Shown: positions 1 to 6,516, counted from the stretch's first letter. The stretch: DNA of 10,843 nt from Spartobacteria bacterium (GCA_947487745.1 CANKXQ010000031.1:1-10843); one strand, 5' to 3'. Numbers and translations: made by a program. Notes: a model not told the origin generated them from the letters alone.

Positions 1-44
1 GTTTTCCATCGACTTCCGGGGCCGGGGTTTTGCAGGATGCAGGT

Positions 45-1445
45 ATGAAGATTCTCATTGCGGCCAGCGAAATGTCTCCCATTTCAAATTCCGGGGGGCT
101 TGCGGATTTTGTTGAGGGATTGTCCGCCCACCTTGGCGCTGCTGGTCACGAGGTCACCGTCGTTCTCCCGTTCTTCCGCTGCGTCAGGGAAAATAAGGCT
201 CTGGGGGCGAAACGCTCCAAGACAAGATTCTCGGTCCCGGTCGGTTCGGAAAATTTGTCCTGCGAGGTCTGGGAGGCTGCCGGTCCCCGGGGCGTGAAGC
301 TGCGGTTCATCCAGCGGGAGGAGTATTTCGACCGCACCGGCCTCTATGGCGTTGATGGCCGTGACTACCAGGATAATGCGGCGCGTTTCATTTTCTTTTC
401 CAAATGTGTGACGGAGATCGCCCGTCTTAACCTGCCGGATGCTGTTCATCTCGTCGGCTGGCAGGCCGCGATGGCGGCGGTGTTCATCCGGGACCAAAAA
501 CTGGCTGTGCCCACGGTGCTCTCACCTTTCTCGCTCGATTACCAAGGCAATTTCTGGAGCCATGACTTTGCGTTCACGAATCTGCCGGGCTCCTATTTCT
601 CAGCGGATGGATTGGAATTCTACGGCAGCATGAATTTCCTCAAGGCGGGGATCGTTTTTGCTGACGCGGTTGCGCTTCCAGGTGGACGTTTCGTGGCGGA
701 GGCCCAAACGCCTGTGCATGGATGCGGTCTCGAAAATGTGCTTCGCGAGCATTCGGCAAAGCTCGAGGCCATCGCATTTGGATTCGATGACAAGGATCTG
801 CCTGTTATGAAGGCTGACGCCAAATTGCGCCTTGCCGCGCGCCGTGAATTCTTTCCCTCCTCCGATCCCAAGTCGGCGCGTATTTTTGTTGTGGATACGA
901 TTTCCACAGGCGGTGAGGGCATCGATCTCCTCTTGCAGGCTCTGGATTTGATTCCCTCGCCGGACTTTTGTGTGGCCTTGCTGGGGCCGGTCCCCAACAC
1001 CTCTATCGAGGTTCTCGATATCGCCCTCCGGCGTCATTCCAAGCGCCTTGTGCATTTGCCGGAGGTCGATGGGGGACTCCTCGCCCGCGTCCTGGCGGCG
1101 GGGGACTTTGTTCTTGTTCCAGGGCCATTGGAGCCGCGAAGCGCCTTTGTGGCTGCAGCGATGAGGAACGGTCTTGTTCCTGTCTTGGAGTATTGCCCGG
1201 GCCTTCTGGACTTGGTGAGGGACTTTGATCCCGTGACCGGTTCCGGGAACGGTCTTGTCTTTCATCGTCACTCGGTCGCCGCACTCGCCGACGCCGTGAA
1301 GCGCGCCCTCCTCCTGCCGGTGGGAGAATGGGAAATTCTTTCGAAGCGCGTGCGCGTGACGGATTTTTCGTGGGGGCCTGCCGTGGCTCGTCTCGAAGAA
1401 CTCCAGCGCCGTCTTCTGCGCAAAACAGGCCGGACTTCAGTCTAA
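45..1445 (+). CDS. Starch/glycogen synthase-like GT5 protein, probable pseudoenzyme
   Basis: A 466-residue protein matching bacterial glycogen synthase (GlgA, GT5; ADP-glucose to alpha-1,4-glucan) along its whole length, close to the usual ~475. The N-terminal domain opens with MKILIAASEMSP and SGGLAD (16-21), then YFDR/GLYG (94-102), YQGNF (166-170) and GLEF..FLKAG (189-202). The C-terminal domain shows GIDLLLQAL (292-300), LEP (362-364) and a final FSW (441-443). Compared from memory with E. coli GlgA, key residues are changed: K15 to N15, the HDWH motif to VGWQ (137-140), R300 to I286, K305 to E291, and C379 to R365 beside the retained E363. I infer a catalytically dead or altered relative, perhaps regulatory or glucan-binding. 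ATG45 is preferred over an in-frame TTG at 30 because AGGA (34-37) lies 7 nt upstream and the protein then starts at the family N-terminus. ATG45 overlaps a TGA (46-48) of a frame open to the left edge, so an upstream gene may end there. recJ follows after 9 bp. Confidence 0.85.
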   Translation: MKILIAASEMSPISNSGGLADFVEGLSAHLGAAGHEVTVVLPFFRCVRENKALGAKRSKTRFSVPVGSENLSCEVWEAAGPRGVKLRFIQREEYFDRTGLYGVDGRDYQDNAARFIFFSKCVTEIARLNLPDAVHLVGWQAAMAAVFIRDQKLAVPTVLSPFSLDYQGNFWSHDFAFTNLPGSYFSADGLEFYGSMNFLKAGIVFADAVALPGGRFVAEAQTPVHGCGLENVLREHSAKLEAIAFGFDDKDLPVMKADAKLRLAARREFFPSSDPKSARIFVVDTISTGGEGIDLLLQALDLIPSPDFCVALLGPVPNTSIEVLDIALRRHSKRLVHLPEVDGGLLARVLAAGDFVLVPGPLEPRSAFVAAAMRNGLVPVLEYCPGLLDLVRDFDPVTGSGNGLVFHRHSVAALADAVKRALLLPVGEWEILSKRVRVTDFSWGPAVARLEELQRRLLRKTGRTSV

Positions 1446-1454
1446 GAGGTGGCG

Positions 1455-3143
1455 ATGCAAAGGCGTTGGATTTTTCCTGCGGCATCGGATGCCGCATCAC
1501 TTTCACGGGTCAGGCGCGAAGCGGAGGTGCCGGATTTCCTCGCCGAGTTGCTTTTAAAGCGCGGGGTTGCCAATGGAATCTCCGCCGAGGCCTATCTCAA
1601 ACCACGCCTTCGTGCCTTGAGCGCTCCCGAGCAGTTGCCAGAGATGGAGGCGGCTGTGGCAAGGATTCTGGCTGCGATGGATCGCCGCGAGGCGGTCGTT
1701 ATTTACGGGGACTACGATGTGGACGGCATCACTTCATTGGCGATTCTGGCGCGTTTTTTTAAAGCCTGCGGAACCACCGTTCCCTGCTTCCTTCCCCTGC
1801 GGGCCGAGGAGGGCTACGGTCTTAGCGAGGCGGGGGTCGAGCGTTGCCTGGAAATGCACGCACCGCAATTGCTGCTGGCGGTGGATTGCGGAACAACTTC
1901 GGTGAGGGAAATTGCCGCACTGCGCCGGCGTGGAGTGGATGTGATTGTCCTCGACCACCATGAACCGGGGGCCGAACGCCCCGACTGTGTGGCGCTGGTG
2001 AATCCCAAGTGCGGGGCCGAGTTTCACTATCTCTGCAGTGCCGGCGTGGTTTTCAAGCTGGCACACGCCATTTTGAAGGCCCGCCCAGTTGAGGGTGTCG
2101 ATCTGAAGGAGTATCTCGATCTGGTGGCACTGGCTACCGTCGCCGACATCGTGCCGCTTGTGGAGGAGAACAGGATTTTCGTCAGCCACGGCCTCCGGCA
2201 AATGGAGCGCACCCGCTGGGAGGGATTGGCTGCACTCCAGCGTGTGGCGGATGTGCCGACTCCGGTTAAAGCGGGAGATATCAGCTTCCGCATGGGGCCG
2301 AGGATCAATGCCGCAGGGCGTCTCGGGCCTGCCATGGAGGCTCTCCAGCTTTTGCTTGCAGACGACCCCGCAGAGGCCTCGCGTCTCGCGGAAGGGTTGG
2401 ATGCCCACAACCGCGAGCGCCAAGGAGTCGAGCGCCATGTCGTTCGTGATGCCGAGGAATGGGTCGCCAAAAATTTCAATCCCGACACCCAGGCTTCGAT
2501 TGTCGCCGGGAGTCGTGATTGGCACATCGGCGTTCTCGGCGTGGTTGCCTCGCGCATCATGCGGCAATACCACCGTCCGACCTTTGTTATCGGATTCGAT
2601 GAGTCGGGAGCGGGCAAAGGCAGTGGCCGAAGTATCGAGGGTCTGCCCTTGGTGGCAATGCTCCGCGATTGTGCTGGGCATTTGGAGAAATTTGGAGGTC
2701 ACGACATGGCGGCGGGTATTTCCCTGAGCGAGTCGAGTCTGCCCGCGTTTCGCGAGGCTTTTGAGGCCGCCGCCCAAGCGATTGCCAACGAGGAAATGCT
2801 TGCACCGCGCTTGCGTTTGGATTGCGAGTTGGGGCTCGGAGACATCGACGCTTCGGTGCTGGAATCGCAGGATTTATTGGAGCCTTTTGGAAATTCCAAT
2901 CCCCAGCCCGTCATGTTCTCGCGCGCCGTGGCTCCGGCGGGCGAGCCTCGTGTCATGAAAGAAAAACACCTGCGGATCGAGTTTCAATGCGGTCGCCGCC
3001 GCGTGCCGGCTGTCTTTTTCAACGCCCCTGTCAATTCCATGCCGCGACCGCCGTGGGATATCGCCTACACGCTGGACTGGAATGTCTGGCAGGGCCGGGC
3101 CGAGCCGCAACTTAGGATCGTCGAGGTGCGCCACGCTGAATGA
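1455..3143 (+). CDS. recJ: Single-stranded-DNA-specific 5'-3' exonuclease RecJ
   Basis: A 562-residue cytoplasmic DHH-family nuclease that degrades single-stranded DNA 5' to 3' in RecF-pathway recombination, mismatch repair and stalled-fork processing. The DHH phosphoesterase core carries YGDYDVDG (84-91), AVDCG (142-146), the signature DHH (167-169), NPK (183-185) and DIVPL (231-235). These supply the metal-binding aspartates and histidines. GPRINAAGRL (281-290) marks the end of the core. The DHHA1 domain has GSGRS (389-393) and GGHDMAAG (414-421), and an OB-type DNA-binding domain fills about 450-562. Length and motif order are normal for RecJ and nothing looks degraded. ATG1455 is chosen over GTG1449 because AGAGG (1445-1449) sits 5 nt upstream of it and would overlap the GTG. 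The gene ends in ATGA shared with recG, implying co-transcription and probably coupled translation. Confidence 0.96.
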   Translation: MQRRWIFPAASDAASLSRVRREAEVPDFLAELLLKRGVANGISAEAYLKPRLRALSAPEQLPEMEAAVARILAAMDRREAVVIYGDYDVDGITSLAILARFFKACGTTVPCFLPLRAEEGYGLSEAGVERCLEMHAPQLLLAVDCGTTSVREIAALRRRGVDVIVLDHHEPGAERPDCVALVNPKCGAEFHYLCSAGVVFKLAHAILKARPVEGVDLKEYLDLVALATVADIVPLVEENRIFVSHGLRQMERTRWEGLAALQRVADVPTPVKAGDISFRMGPRINAAGRLGPAMEALQLLLADDPAEASRLAEGLDAHNRERQGVERHVVRDAEEWVAKNFNPDTQASIVAGSRDWHIGVLGVVASRIMRQYHRPTFVIGFDESGAGKGSGRSIEGLPLVAMLRDCAGHLEKFGGHDMAAGISLSESSLPAFREAFEAAAQAIANEEMLAPRLRLDCELGLGDIDASVLESQDLLEPFGNSNPQPVMFSRAVAPAGEPRVMKEKHLRIEFQCGRRRVPAVFFNAPVNSMPRPPWDIAYTLDWNVWQGRAEPQLRIVEVRHAE

Positions 3144-5215
3144 CACGCCTTTCTCCGACAACGGCGCTGGAAGGGTTGCCTTGGGTTCCATCCACTCGCG
3201 TGGCTGCTTTGCGGCGCTTGGGCTTGCTCACGCTTGAGGATTTGCTGCGCCATTTTCCGAGGCGCTACGAGGACCGCCGGAAGTTCGACCGCTTTCCGGA
3301 CAGTCCCTCGGAGACGGCCGTCTGTCTCTACGGCGTGGTCAAAAAGACGAGCTACAAACGCTTCGGCCCGCGCCGGATTTTTGAGGCGATTCTCGAAGAT
3401 GACAACGGAGGCATCCTGAGCAATCCCATCACCCTCCGGTGGTATAATATGCCCTGGGTGCAAAAAATGATCCTCGGGGGTCATCGCCTCGTCGTTTACG
3501 GCAAGCCCCGCGAGCGCTCGAAGCGTCTGGTGATCGAGCATCCCGAGTTCGAGGTCATTGAGGATGACGGCGGGGCATCTCTGCACTTCGACCGCATCAC
3601 ACCCGTGCACGGCGCGGGGGATGGCCTGCCTGTCCATGTTCTGCGCGAACTCATCCACCGTGCTCTCGAGGAAACCGATCTGAGCGCCATTCCCCGCCTC
3701 TGGCCTGAGGGGAGGGGAGGAACGCCCTTCCTCCCGGATGTTTGGAGTGCCGTTCACTTTCCGGTGGATATGGCGGAGTGCGAGGAGGCCAGACGCCAGC
3801 TTGTGCGGGATGTCTTTTTTGGAATGCAGCTCATCCTCGCCTCACGCCATGCTTCGGTGAAAAAAAATGGAGGCTTCCCGCGCCCGGGAAATGGTCTGGT
3901 TTGGCGGCGGGTTGAGGAGGCCTTGCCTTTCATCCTCACCGATTCGCAGCGTGTTGTGATGGATGAGATTTCCACCGACATGGCAGCTCCACACCGAATG
4001 AATCGCCTCCTTCAGGGCGATGTGGGTTCCGGAAAGACCATGGTGGCTCTGCGGGCCATGATTCAAGCTCACGAGTCGGGTTGGCAGGCGGCCTTGATGG
4101 CGCCCACACAGATTTTGGCCGAGCAGCATTACCTGAACTTCCGCCGCATCCTGGATCCGCTCGGAATTCCGGCGGTCTTGCGCACCTCTTCCCGCAGGGA
4201 GGATTCCGCCAAGGCTCCGGATTTGTTTGAACCAAACCCAAGCGCTCCCGCTCTTGTTGTCGGCACACACGCACTCCTCTTCGAGGGAGCGGAGTTTGAA
4301 AAACTCGGTCTGGTTGTGATCGATGAGCAGCACAAATTCGGCGTGCTTCAGCGCACCAAACTGATCGAACGGGCTGATGCTCCCGATGTGCTTGTGATGA
4401 CGGCGACACCCATTCCTCGCACCATCACGCAGACCCTTTACGGCGATCTCGATGTTTCGATTTTGAAGCACCGCCCCATCGGTCGGGGGCGCACCGTCAC
4501 GGCGGTGCGGGAGGTCGAGCGCTTGCCGGCCATCGTCGATTTCCTGCGTGGCGAAATCGCCGCCGGTCGGCAGGCCTACATTGTGTATCCCCTCATCGAG
4601 GAATCCGAAAAACTCGAGGTTAAAGCCGCCACAGCCGAATTCGAAAAATGGAGGACGCTGCTGGCTCCGGCCACGGTGGGAATCGTTCACGGCAGGATCG
4701 ACGCCGAGGCGAAGGAGGCTGTGATGCGCGACTTCCGCGAGGGACGCCTCTCCGTGCTTGTGGCGACTACGGTCATTGAGGTGGGAGTCGATGTGCCAAA
4801 TGCCACCATCATGATCATCGAAGAAGCCGGTCGCTTCGGCCTTTCCCAGATGCACCAGCTTCGCGGCCGCATTGGTCGCGGACCCGAGAAATCCTGGTGC
4901 ATTCTTCTTCACGATGGCGTCACCGGCCCCGCCCTTGAAAAATTGGAAGTTCTGGAAAAAACCTCGGATGGTTTTGAGATCGCCGAGGCTGACCTCCAGT
5001 TGCGCGGGCCGGGTGATATTTTGGGAACCGCGCAGACCGGCCTGCCCTCTTTGGGGCTCGGCGATTTGCTGAGGGATGCCGATATCATGGCCGAGGCGCG
5101 TCGCGTGGCTCAAGAGGTTCTCGCCGCAGACCCCGAACTCCGGAATCCGACCCACGGGCTGATGCGGGATTATGTTTCCAAGAACGCGGCGTGTCAGGAG
5201 CTGTCCGCAGGCTGA
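3140..5215 (+). CDS. recG: ATP-dependent DNA helicase RecG
   Basis: A 691-residue superfamily 2 helicase (E. coli RecG has 693) that reverses stalled replication forks and branch-migrates Holliday and D-loop structures. The N-terminal part (about 1-240) contains FPRRYEDRRKF (39-49) and the OB-like wedge domain that grips branched DNA. The helicase core shows Walker A GDVGSGKT (293-300), APTQILAEQH (321-330), the DEQH box (395-398) followed by KFG, TATPIPRT (421-428), and motif VI QLRGRIGRG (573-581). The C-terminal region after motif VI includes LRGPGDILGT (621-630), part of the conserved RecG tail coupling ATP hydrolysis to translocation. No key residue is missing. The ATG overlaps the recJ stop by 4 bp, so it is very likely translated from the same mRNA. 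The recJ-recG pairing suits a shared role in fork repair and recombination. Confidence 0.97.
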   Translation: MTRLSPTTALEGLPWVPSTRVAALRRLGLLTLEDLLRHFPRRYEDRRKFDRFPDSPSETAVCLYGVVKKTSYKRFGPRRIFEAILEDDNGGILSNPITLRWYNMPWVQKMILGGHRLVVYGKPRERSKRLVIEHPEFEVIEDDGGASLHFDRITPVHGAGDGLPVHVLRELIHRALEETDLSAIPRLWPEGRGGTPFLPDVWSAVHFPVDMAECEEARRQLVRDVFFGMQLILASRHASVKKNGGFPRPGNGLVWRRVEEALPFILTDSQRVVMDEISTDMAAPHRMNRLLQGDVGSGKTMVALRAMIQAHESGWQAALMAPTQILAEQHYLNFRRILDPLGIPAVLRTSSRREDSAKAPDLFEPNPSAPALVVGTHALLFEGAEFEKLGLVVIDEQHKFGVLQRTKLIERADAPDVLVMTATPIPRTITQTLYGDLDVSILKHRPIGRGRTVTAVREVERLPAIVDFLRGEIAAGRQAYIVYPLIEESEKLEVKAATAEFEKWRTLLAPATVGIVHGRIDAEAKEAVMRDFREGRLSVLVATTVIEVGVDVPNATIMIIEEAGRFGLSQMHQLRGRIGRGPEKSWCILLHDGVTGPALEKLEVLEKTSDGFEIAEADLQLRGPGDILGTAQTGLPSLGLGDLLRDADIMAEARRVAQEVLAADPELRNPTHGLMRDYVSKNAACQELSAG

Positions 5216-5224
5216 TTTCGTGCC

Positions 5225-5252
5225 TTGTCAAAAGCCCGTTCGGGTTTATTAG
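5225..5252 (+). promoter_or_regulatory. Candidate sigma-70-type promoter for efp
   Basis: TTGTCA (5225-5230, five of six bases of the -35 consensus) is followed after 16 bp by TATTAG (5247-5252, four of six of the -10 consensus). Transcription would start about 9 nt before the efp ATG, giving a very short leader. The spacer overlaps a small hairpin. It is inferred from motif match alone. Confidence 0.35.
5232..5247 (+). terminator. Weak hairpin after recG, possible terminator
   Basis: AAGCCC (5232-5237), a GTTC loop and GGGTTT (5242-5247) form a 6-bp stem including one G-U pair. It lies 16 bp after the recG stop and is followed only by ATTAGT, with no clean T-run. It could partly terminate the recG transcript, or be incidental, since it overlaps the candidate efp promoter spacer. 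Confidence 0.3.
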
Positions 5253-5266
5253 TAGTCACTAACTTT

Positions 5267-5824
5267 ATGCCAGCCGCCAATGATCTCCGCAAAGGAATGG
5301 CCATCCGCTACAACGGAAACCCAGCCATCGTTCTCGACATCCACCACCGCACACCCGGCAACCTCCGCGCTTTTGTTCAGTGCATCATCCGCTACATCGG
5401 AACCGGCAAATCCGCCGATATCCGTTTCTCCTCGACCGAGAAGGTCGATGTGGTGGATGTCAACCGCCAACCGCTTGAATTCAGCTACAGCGACCATCAG
5501 GGTTACCATTTCATGGACCCCGCCACCTACGAGACGATCACTCTCAACGAGTCGCTCATCGGCGACTCCAAGCAGTATCTGGTCGAAAATCTGAAGGTCG
5601 AAGTCCTCAGCATTGAAGGCCGCCCAGCCCAGATCGAGTTGCCATCCTCAGTCGTCCTCAAGGTGGTCGAATCCGCCGAAGGCATCCGCGGCGACTCCGC
5701 GAACAATGTTCAAAAGCCAGCCACCCTCGAAACCGGCAAGATCATCAATGTCCCGCTCTTCATCAAGGAAGGCGAAATGATCAAGGTCAGCACCGTCGAT
5801 GGCACTTACATGAGCCGGGCGTAA
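5267..5824 (+). CDS. efp: Translation elongation factor P (EF-P), variant tip loop
   Basis: A 185-residue protein of normal EF-P length. EF-P binds the ribosome between the P and E sites and relieves stalling at polyproline stretches. The KOW-like domain I covers about 1-64, and OB-like domains II and III cover about 65-127 and 128-185. Diagnostic segments are HHRTPGNLRAFVQ (26-38), HFMDPATYE in domain II and, near the C-terminus, KPATLETGK, VPLFIKEGE and TYMSRA. Aligned by eye, the position of the modified Lys34 of E. coli (PGKGQAF), or of the rhamnosylated Arg used by other bacteria, is Asn32 here, and the tip contains no lysine. The factor may work unmodified, or use a different chemistry. 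ATG5267 starts the protein at the family N-terminus (PAANDLRKG); upstream in-frame TTG5225 would add 14 unrelated residues. No Shine-Dalgarno sequence is visible before the ATG. Confidence 0.95.
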   Translation: MPAANDLRKGMAIRYNGNPAIVLDIHHRTPGNLRAFVQCIIRYIGTGKSADIRFSSTEKVDVVDVNRQPLEFSYSDHQGYHFMDPATYETITLNESLIGDSKQYLVENLKVEVLSIEGRPAQIELPSSVVLKVVESAEGIRGDSANNVQKPATLETGKIINVPLFIKEGEMIKVSTVDGTYMSRA

Positions 5825-5843
5825 GATTTCAGAAAAAATCCAT

Positions 5844-5875
5844 TTGACTTTGCGTTTCCACGCGCGAGCTTAAAG
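5844..5875 (+). promoter_or_regulatory. Possible promoter of the small secreted peptide gene
   Basis: TTGACT (5844-5849) is a five-of-six match to the -35 consensus, but the only AT-rich -10 candidate, TTAAAG (5870-5875), lies 20 bp away and matches poorly. The same TTTGACTTT string occurs at the nrdB promoter. It supports separate transcription of the peptide gene only weakly. Confidence 0.3.
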
Positions 5876-5880
5876 GTCTT

Positions 5881-6048
5881 ATGAAAAAAATCGCACTCCT
5901 CGCAGCAGTAGTTATCGCTTTCTCCGCATCGGCCGTCATGGCCGGATCCTGCCCCGGCAGCGGATGCGGCGGTGGTGACAAATCCAAGGATAAAGAAGGA
6001 ACCAAAGACGGTGAGAAAAAATCCCTCACTGTTGAAGTCGCCCTCTAA
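5881..6048 (+). CDS. Small secreted Cys/Gly/Lys-rich peptide, unknown function
   Basis: A 55-residue protein that I do not recognise. Residues 1-21 form a textbook signal peptide: MKK, a hydrophobic run LLAAVVIAF, then a small-residue region ending AVMA, with predicted type I cleavage before GSC. The sequence before Cys24 (AGS) is not a good lipobox, so a lipoprotein is less likely. The mature peptide of about 34 residues contains GSCPGSGCGGG with two cysteines four residues apart (24 and 29). A charged Lys/Asp/Glu stretch (32-47) and a short SLTVEVAL tail follow. The cysteines could form a disulphide or bind a metal; this is speculation. An AAAGG (5872-5876) is 4 nt before the ATG. The gene lies 56 bp after efp and is followed by a strong terminator, so it is probably expressed, perhaps as its own unit. 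Reality of the gene rests on the signal peptide, the ribosome site and the terminator. Confidence 0.72.
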   Translation: MKKIALLAAVVIAFSASAVMAGSCPGSGCGGGDKSKDKEGTKDGEKKSLTVEVAL

Positions 6049-6066
6049 GAAATTTTAGAAAATTTC
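6049..6066. repeat. Perfect AT-rich palindrome after the peptide gene stop
   Basis: GAAATTTT (6049-6056), AG, AAAATTTC (6059-6066) are exact inverted arms starting on the base after the stop codon. It could be a protein-binding operator or a small RNA hairpin ahead of the terminator. Chance is possible in AT-rich DNA. Confidence 0.4.
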
Positions 6067-6080
6067 CTTCCAACGAAAGG

Positions 6081-6117
6081 CGCGGGTGGTTCTCGGACCA
6101 CCTGCGTTTTTGTTTTG
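6081..6117 (+). terminator. Strong rho-independent terminator
   Basis: CGCGGGTGGT (6081-6090) pairs with ACCACCTGCG (6097-6106) in a 10-bp stem with a single G-U pair and a 6-nt loop. TTTTTGTTTTG (6107-6117) follows at once. This is a classic intrinsic terminator. It ends the small peptide transcript, and any efp read-through, and separates it from the nrd operon. Confidence 0.9.
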
Positions 6118-6153
6118 TTAATAGACGCAGCCAGGGCATCGGCGCTGCAACTT

Positions 6154-6203
6154 TGAAAAAAACTCTTCGGCTCGTTCCTACAGCCGAGGGGGCATCGTTT
6201 TTT
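6154..6203. terminator. Hairpin flanked by A-run and T-run, possible bidirectional terminator
   Basis: CTCTTCGGCT (6163-6172) pairs with AGCCGAGGGG (6182-6191), a 10-bp stem with two G-U pairs and a 9-nt loop. Seven A precede it (about 6155-6161), giving a T-run for minus-strand transcripts. Six T (6198-6203) follow on the + strand after a 6-nt gap. The minus-strand geometry is better, yet I see no minus-strand gene ending here. Confidence 0.45.
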
Positions 6204-6218
6204 CCGATCCCAGGATGC

Positions 6219-6314
6219 TTGCGGCAAAAAATAAAAACTCTGGATCACGGAAATGTTTTCCTGATGCATTTTTGCAGCATTTTTCTTGGTTTTTGGATGT
6301 GAATTTTGCCGCAA
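6219..6314. repeat. 11-nt inverted pair in the nrd upstream region
   Basis: TTGCGGCAAAA (6219-6229) has its exact reverse complement TTTTGCCGCAA at 6304-6314, 74 nt later. The second copy is also part of a local palindrome TTTTGC-C-GCAAAA (6304-6316). These could be paired protein sites or the base of a long RNA stem, or chance. Confidence 0.35.
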
Positions 6315-6352
6315 AACCCAAAAAGTTGGCCCGGTTTATGCTTTTCTCAAAA

Positions 6353-6368
6353 CCACTACATATTGTGG
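6353..6368. promoter_or_regulatory. NrdR box 1
   Basis: CCACTACATATTGTGG matches the 16-bp NrdR-box consensus (ACACwATATATwGwGT, recalled from memory) at 13 positions, with the CAC...GTG arms intact. NrdR is the ATP/dATP-sensing zinc-finger/ATP-cone repressor of ribonucleotide reductase genes in most bacteria. The site lies 164 bp before nrdB, next to a second box in the standard phase. Confidence 0.75.
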
Positions 6369-6383
6369 TGGGTTAAAAAAATT

Positions 6384-6399
6384 CCACAATATGGAGAAT
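6384..6399. promoter_or_regulatory. NrdR box 2
   Basis: CCACAATATGGAGAAT matches the NrdR-box consensus at about 11 of 16 positions. It starts exactly 31 bp (three helical turns) after box 1, the phasing typical of NrdR box pairs. Its right arm is degenerate. It ends 5 bp before the -35 element of the putative nrdB promoter, so a bound repressor would sit beside RNA polymerase. Confidence 0.68.
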
Positions 6400-6404
6400 T
6401 ACTT

Positions 6405-6433
6405 TTGACTTTTTTGGGTCTGAAAATTAAAAA
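6405..6433 (+). promoter_or_regulatory. Putative nrdBA promoter
   Basis: TTGACT (6405-6410, five of six) and TAAAAA (6428-6433, four of six) are separated by the optimal 17 bp. Transcription would start near 6440, leaving an untranslated leader of roughly 75 nt before nrdB. Its position just downstream of the NrdR boxes supports the assignment. Confidence 0.6.
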
Positions 6434-6516
6434 AGCACTCACCCGACCGCCCATGCCGTAAATTGCATACGGAAAGACCCGCCAACGCATTTGCTGAACA
6501 CCAATCTTTACTAAAA

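Larger units (their letters stand above)
6118..6352. other. AT-rich non-coding spacer upstream of the nrd control region
   Basis: No convincing gene is seen here on either strand. Short open frames give unrecognisable peptides, and the longest minus-strand one runs through the terminator hairpins. The stretch holds a hairpin (6163-6191), an 11-nt inverted pair (6219-6229 with 6304-6314), and runs of A and T. It may carry upstream regulatory elements or an unannotated small RNA, but nothing in it proves that. Confidence 0.5.

Noticed and set aside
1..48. Possible C-terminal tail of an upstream gene ending at TGA 46-48
   Set aside because: The frame is open from the left edge and would give a neat ATGA overlap with the GT5 start. 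Fifteen codons are too few to call a gene, and the other two frames are also open here.
600..1271. Minus-strand open frames opposite the GT5 gene (also 84-497 and 1003-1506)
   Set aside because: The + frame aligns continuously with glycogen synthases. The antisense products are low-complexity or unrecognisable.
3842..5155. A 437-codon minus-strand open frame opposite recG
   Set aside because: recG on the + strand carries all helicase motifs across this span. The antisense product has no recognisable domain.
6127..6148. GCAGC...GCTGC inverted repeat after the terminator
   Set aside because: A 5-bp stem with a 12-nt loop and no T-run is expected by chance.
6264..6302. Tiny + strand frames such as ATG6264 and ATG6338 upstream of nrdB, considered as leader peptides
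   Set aside because: They are only about 12 codons, without ribosome sites or regulatory codon runs, and lie upstream of the predicted nrdB transcription start.
6045..6314. An 89-codon minus-strand frame in the efp-nrdB intergenic region
   Set aside because: It runs through the strong + strand terminator and the second hairpin. I see no ribosome site, and the peptide resembles nothing I know.
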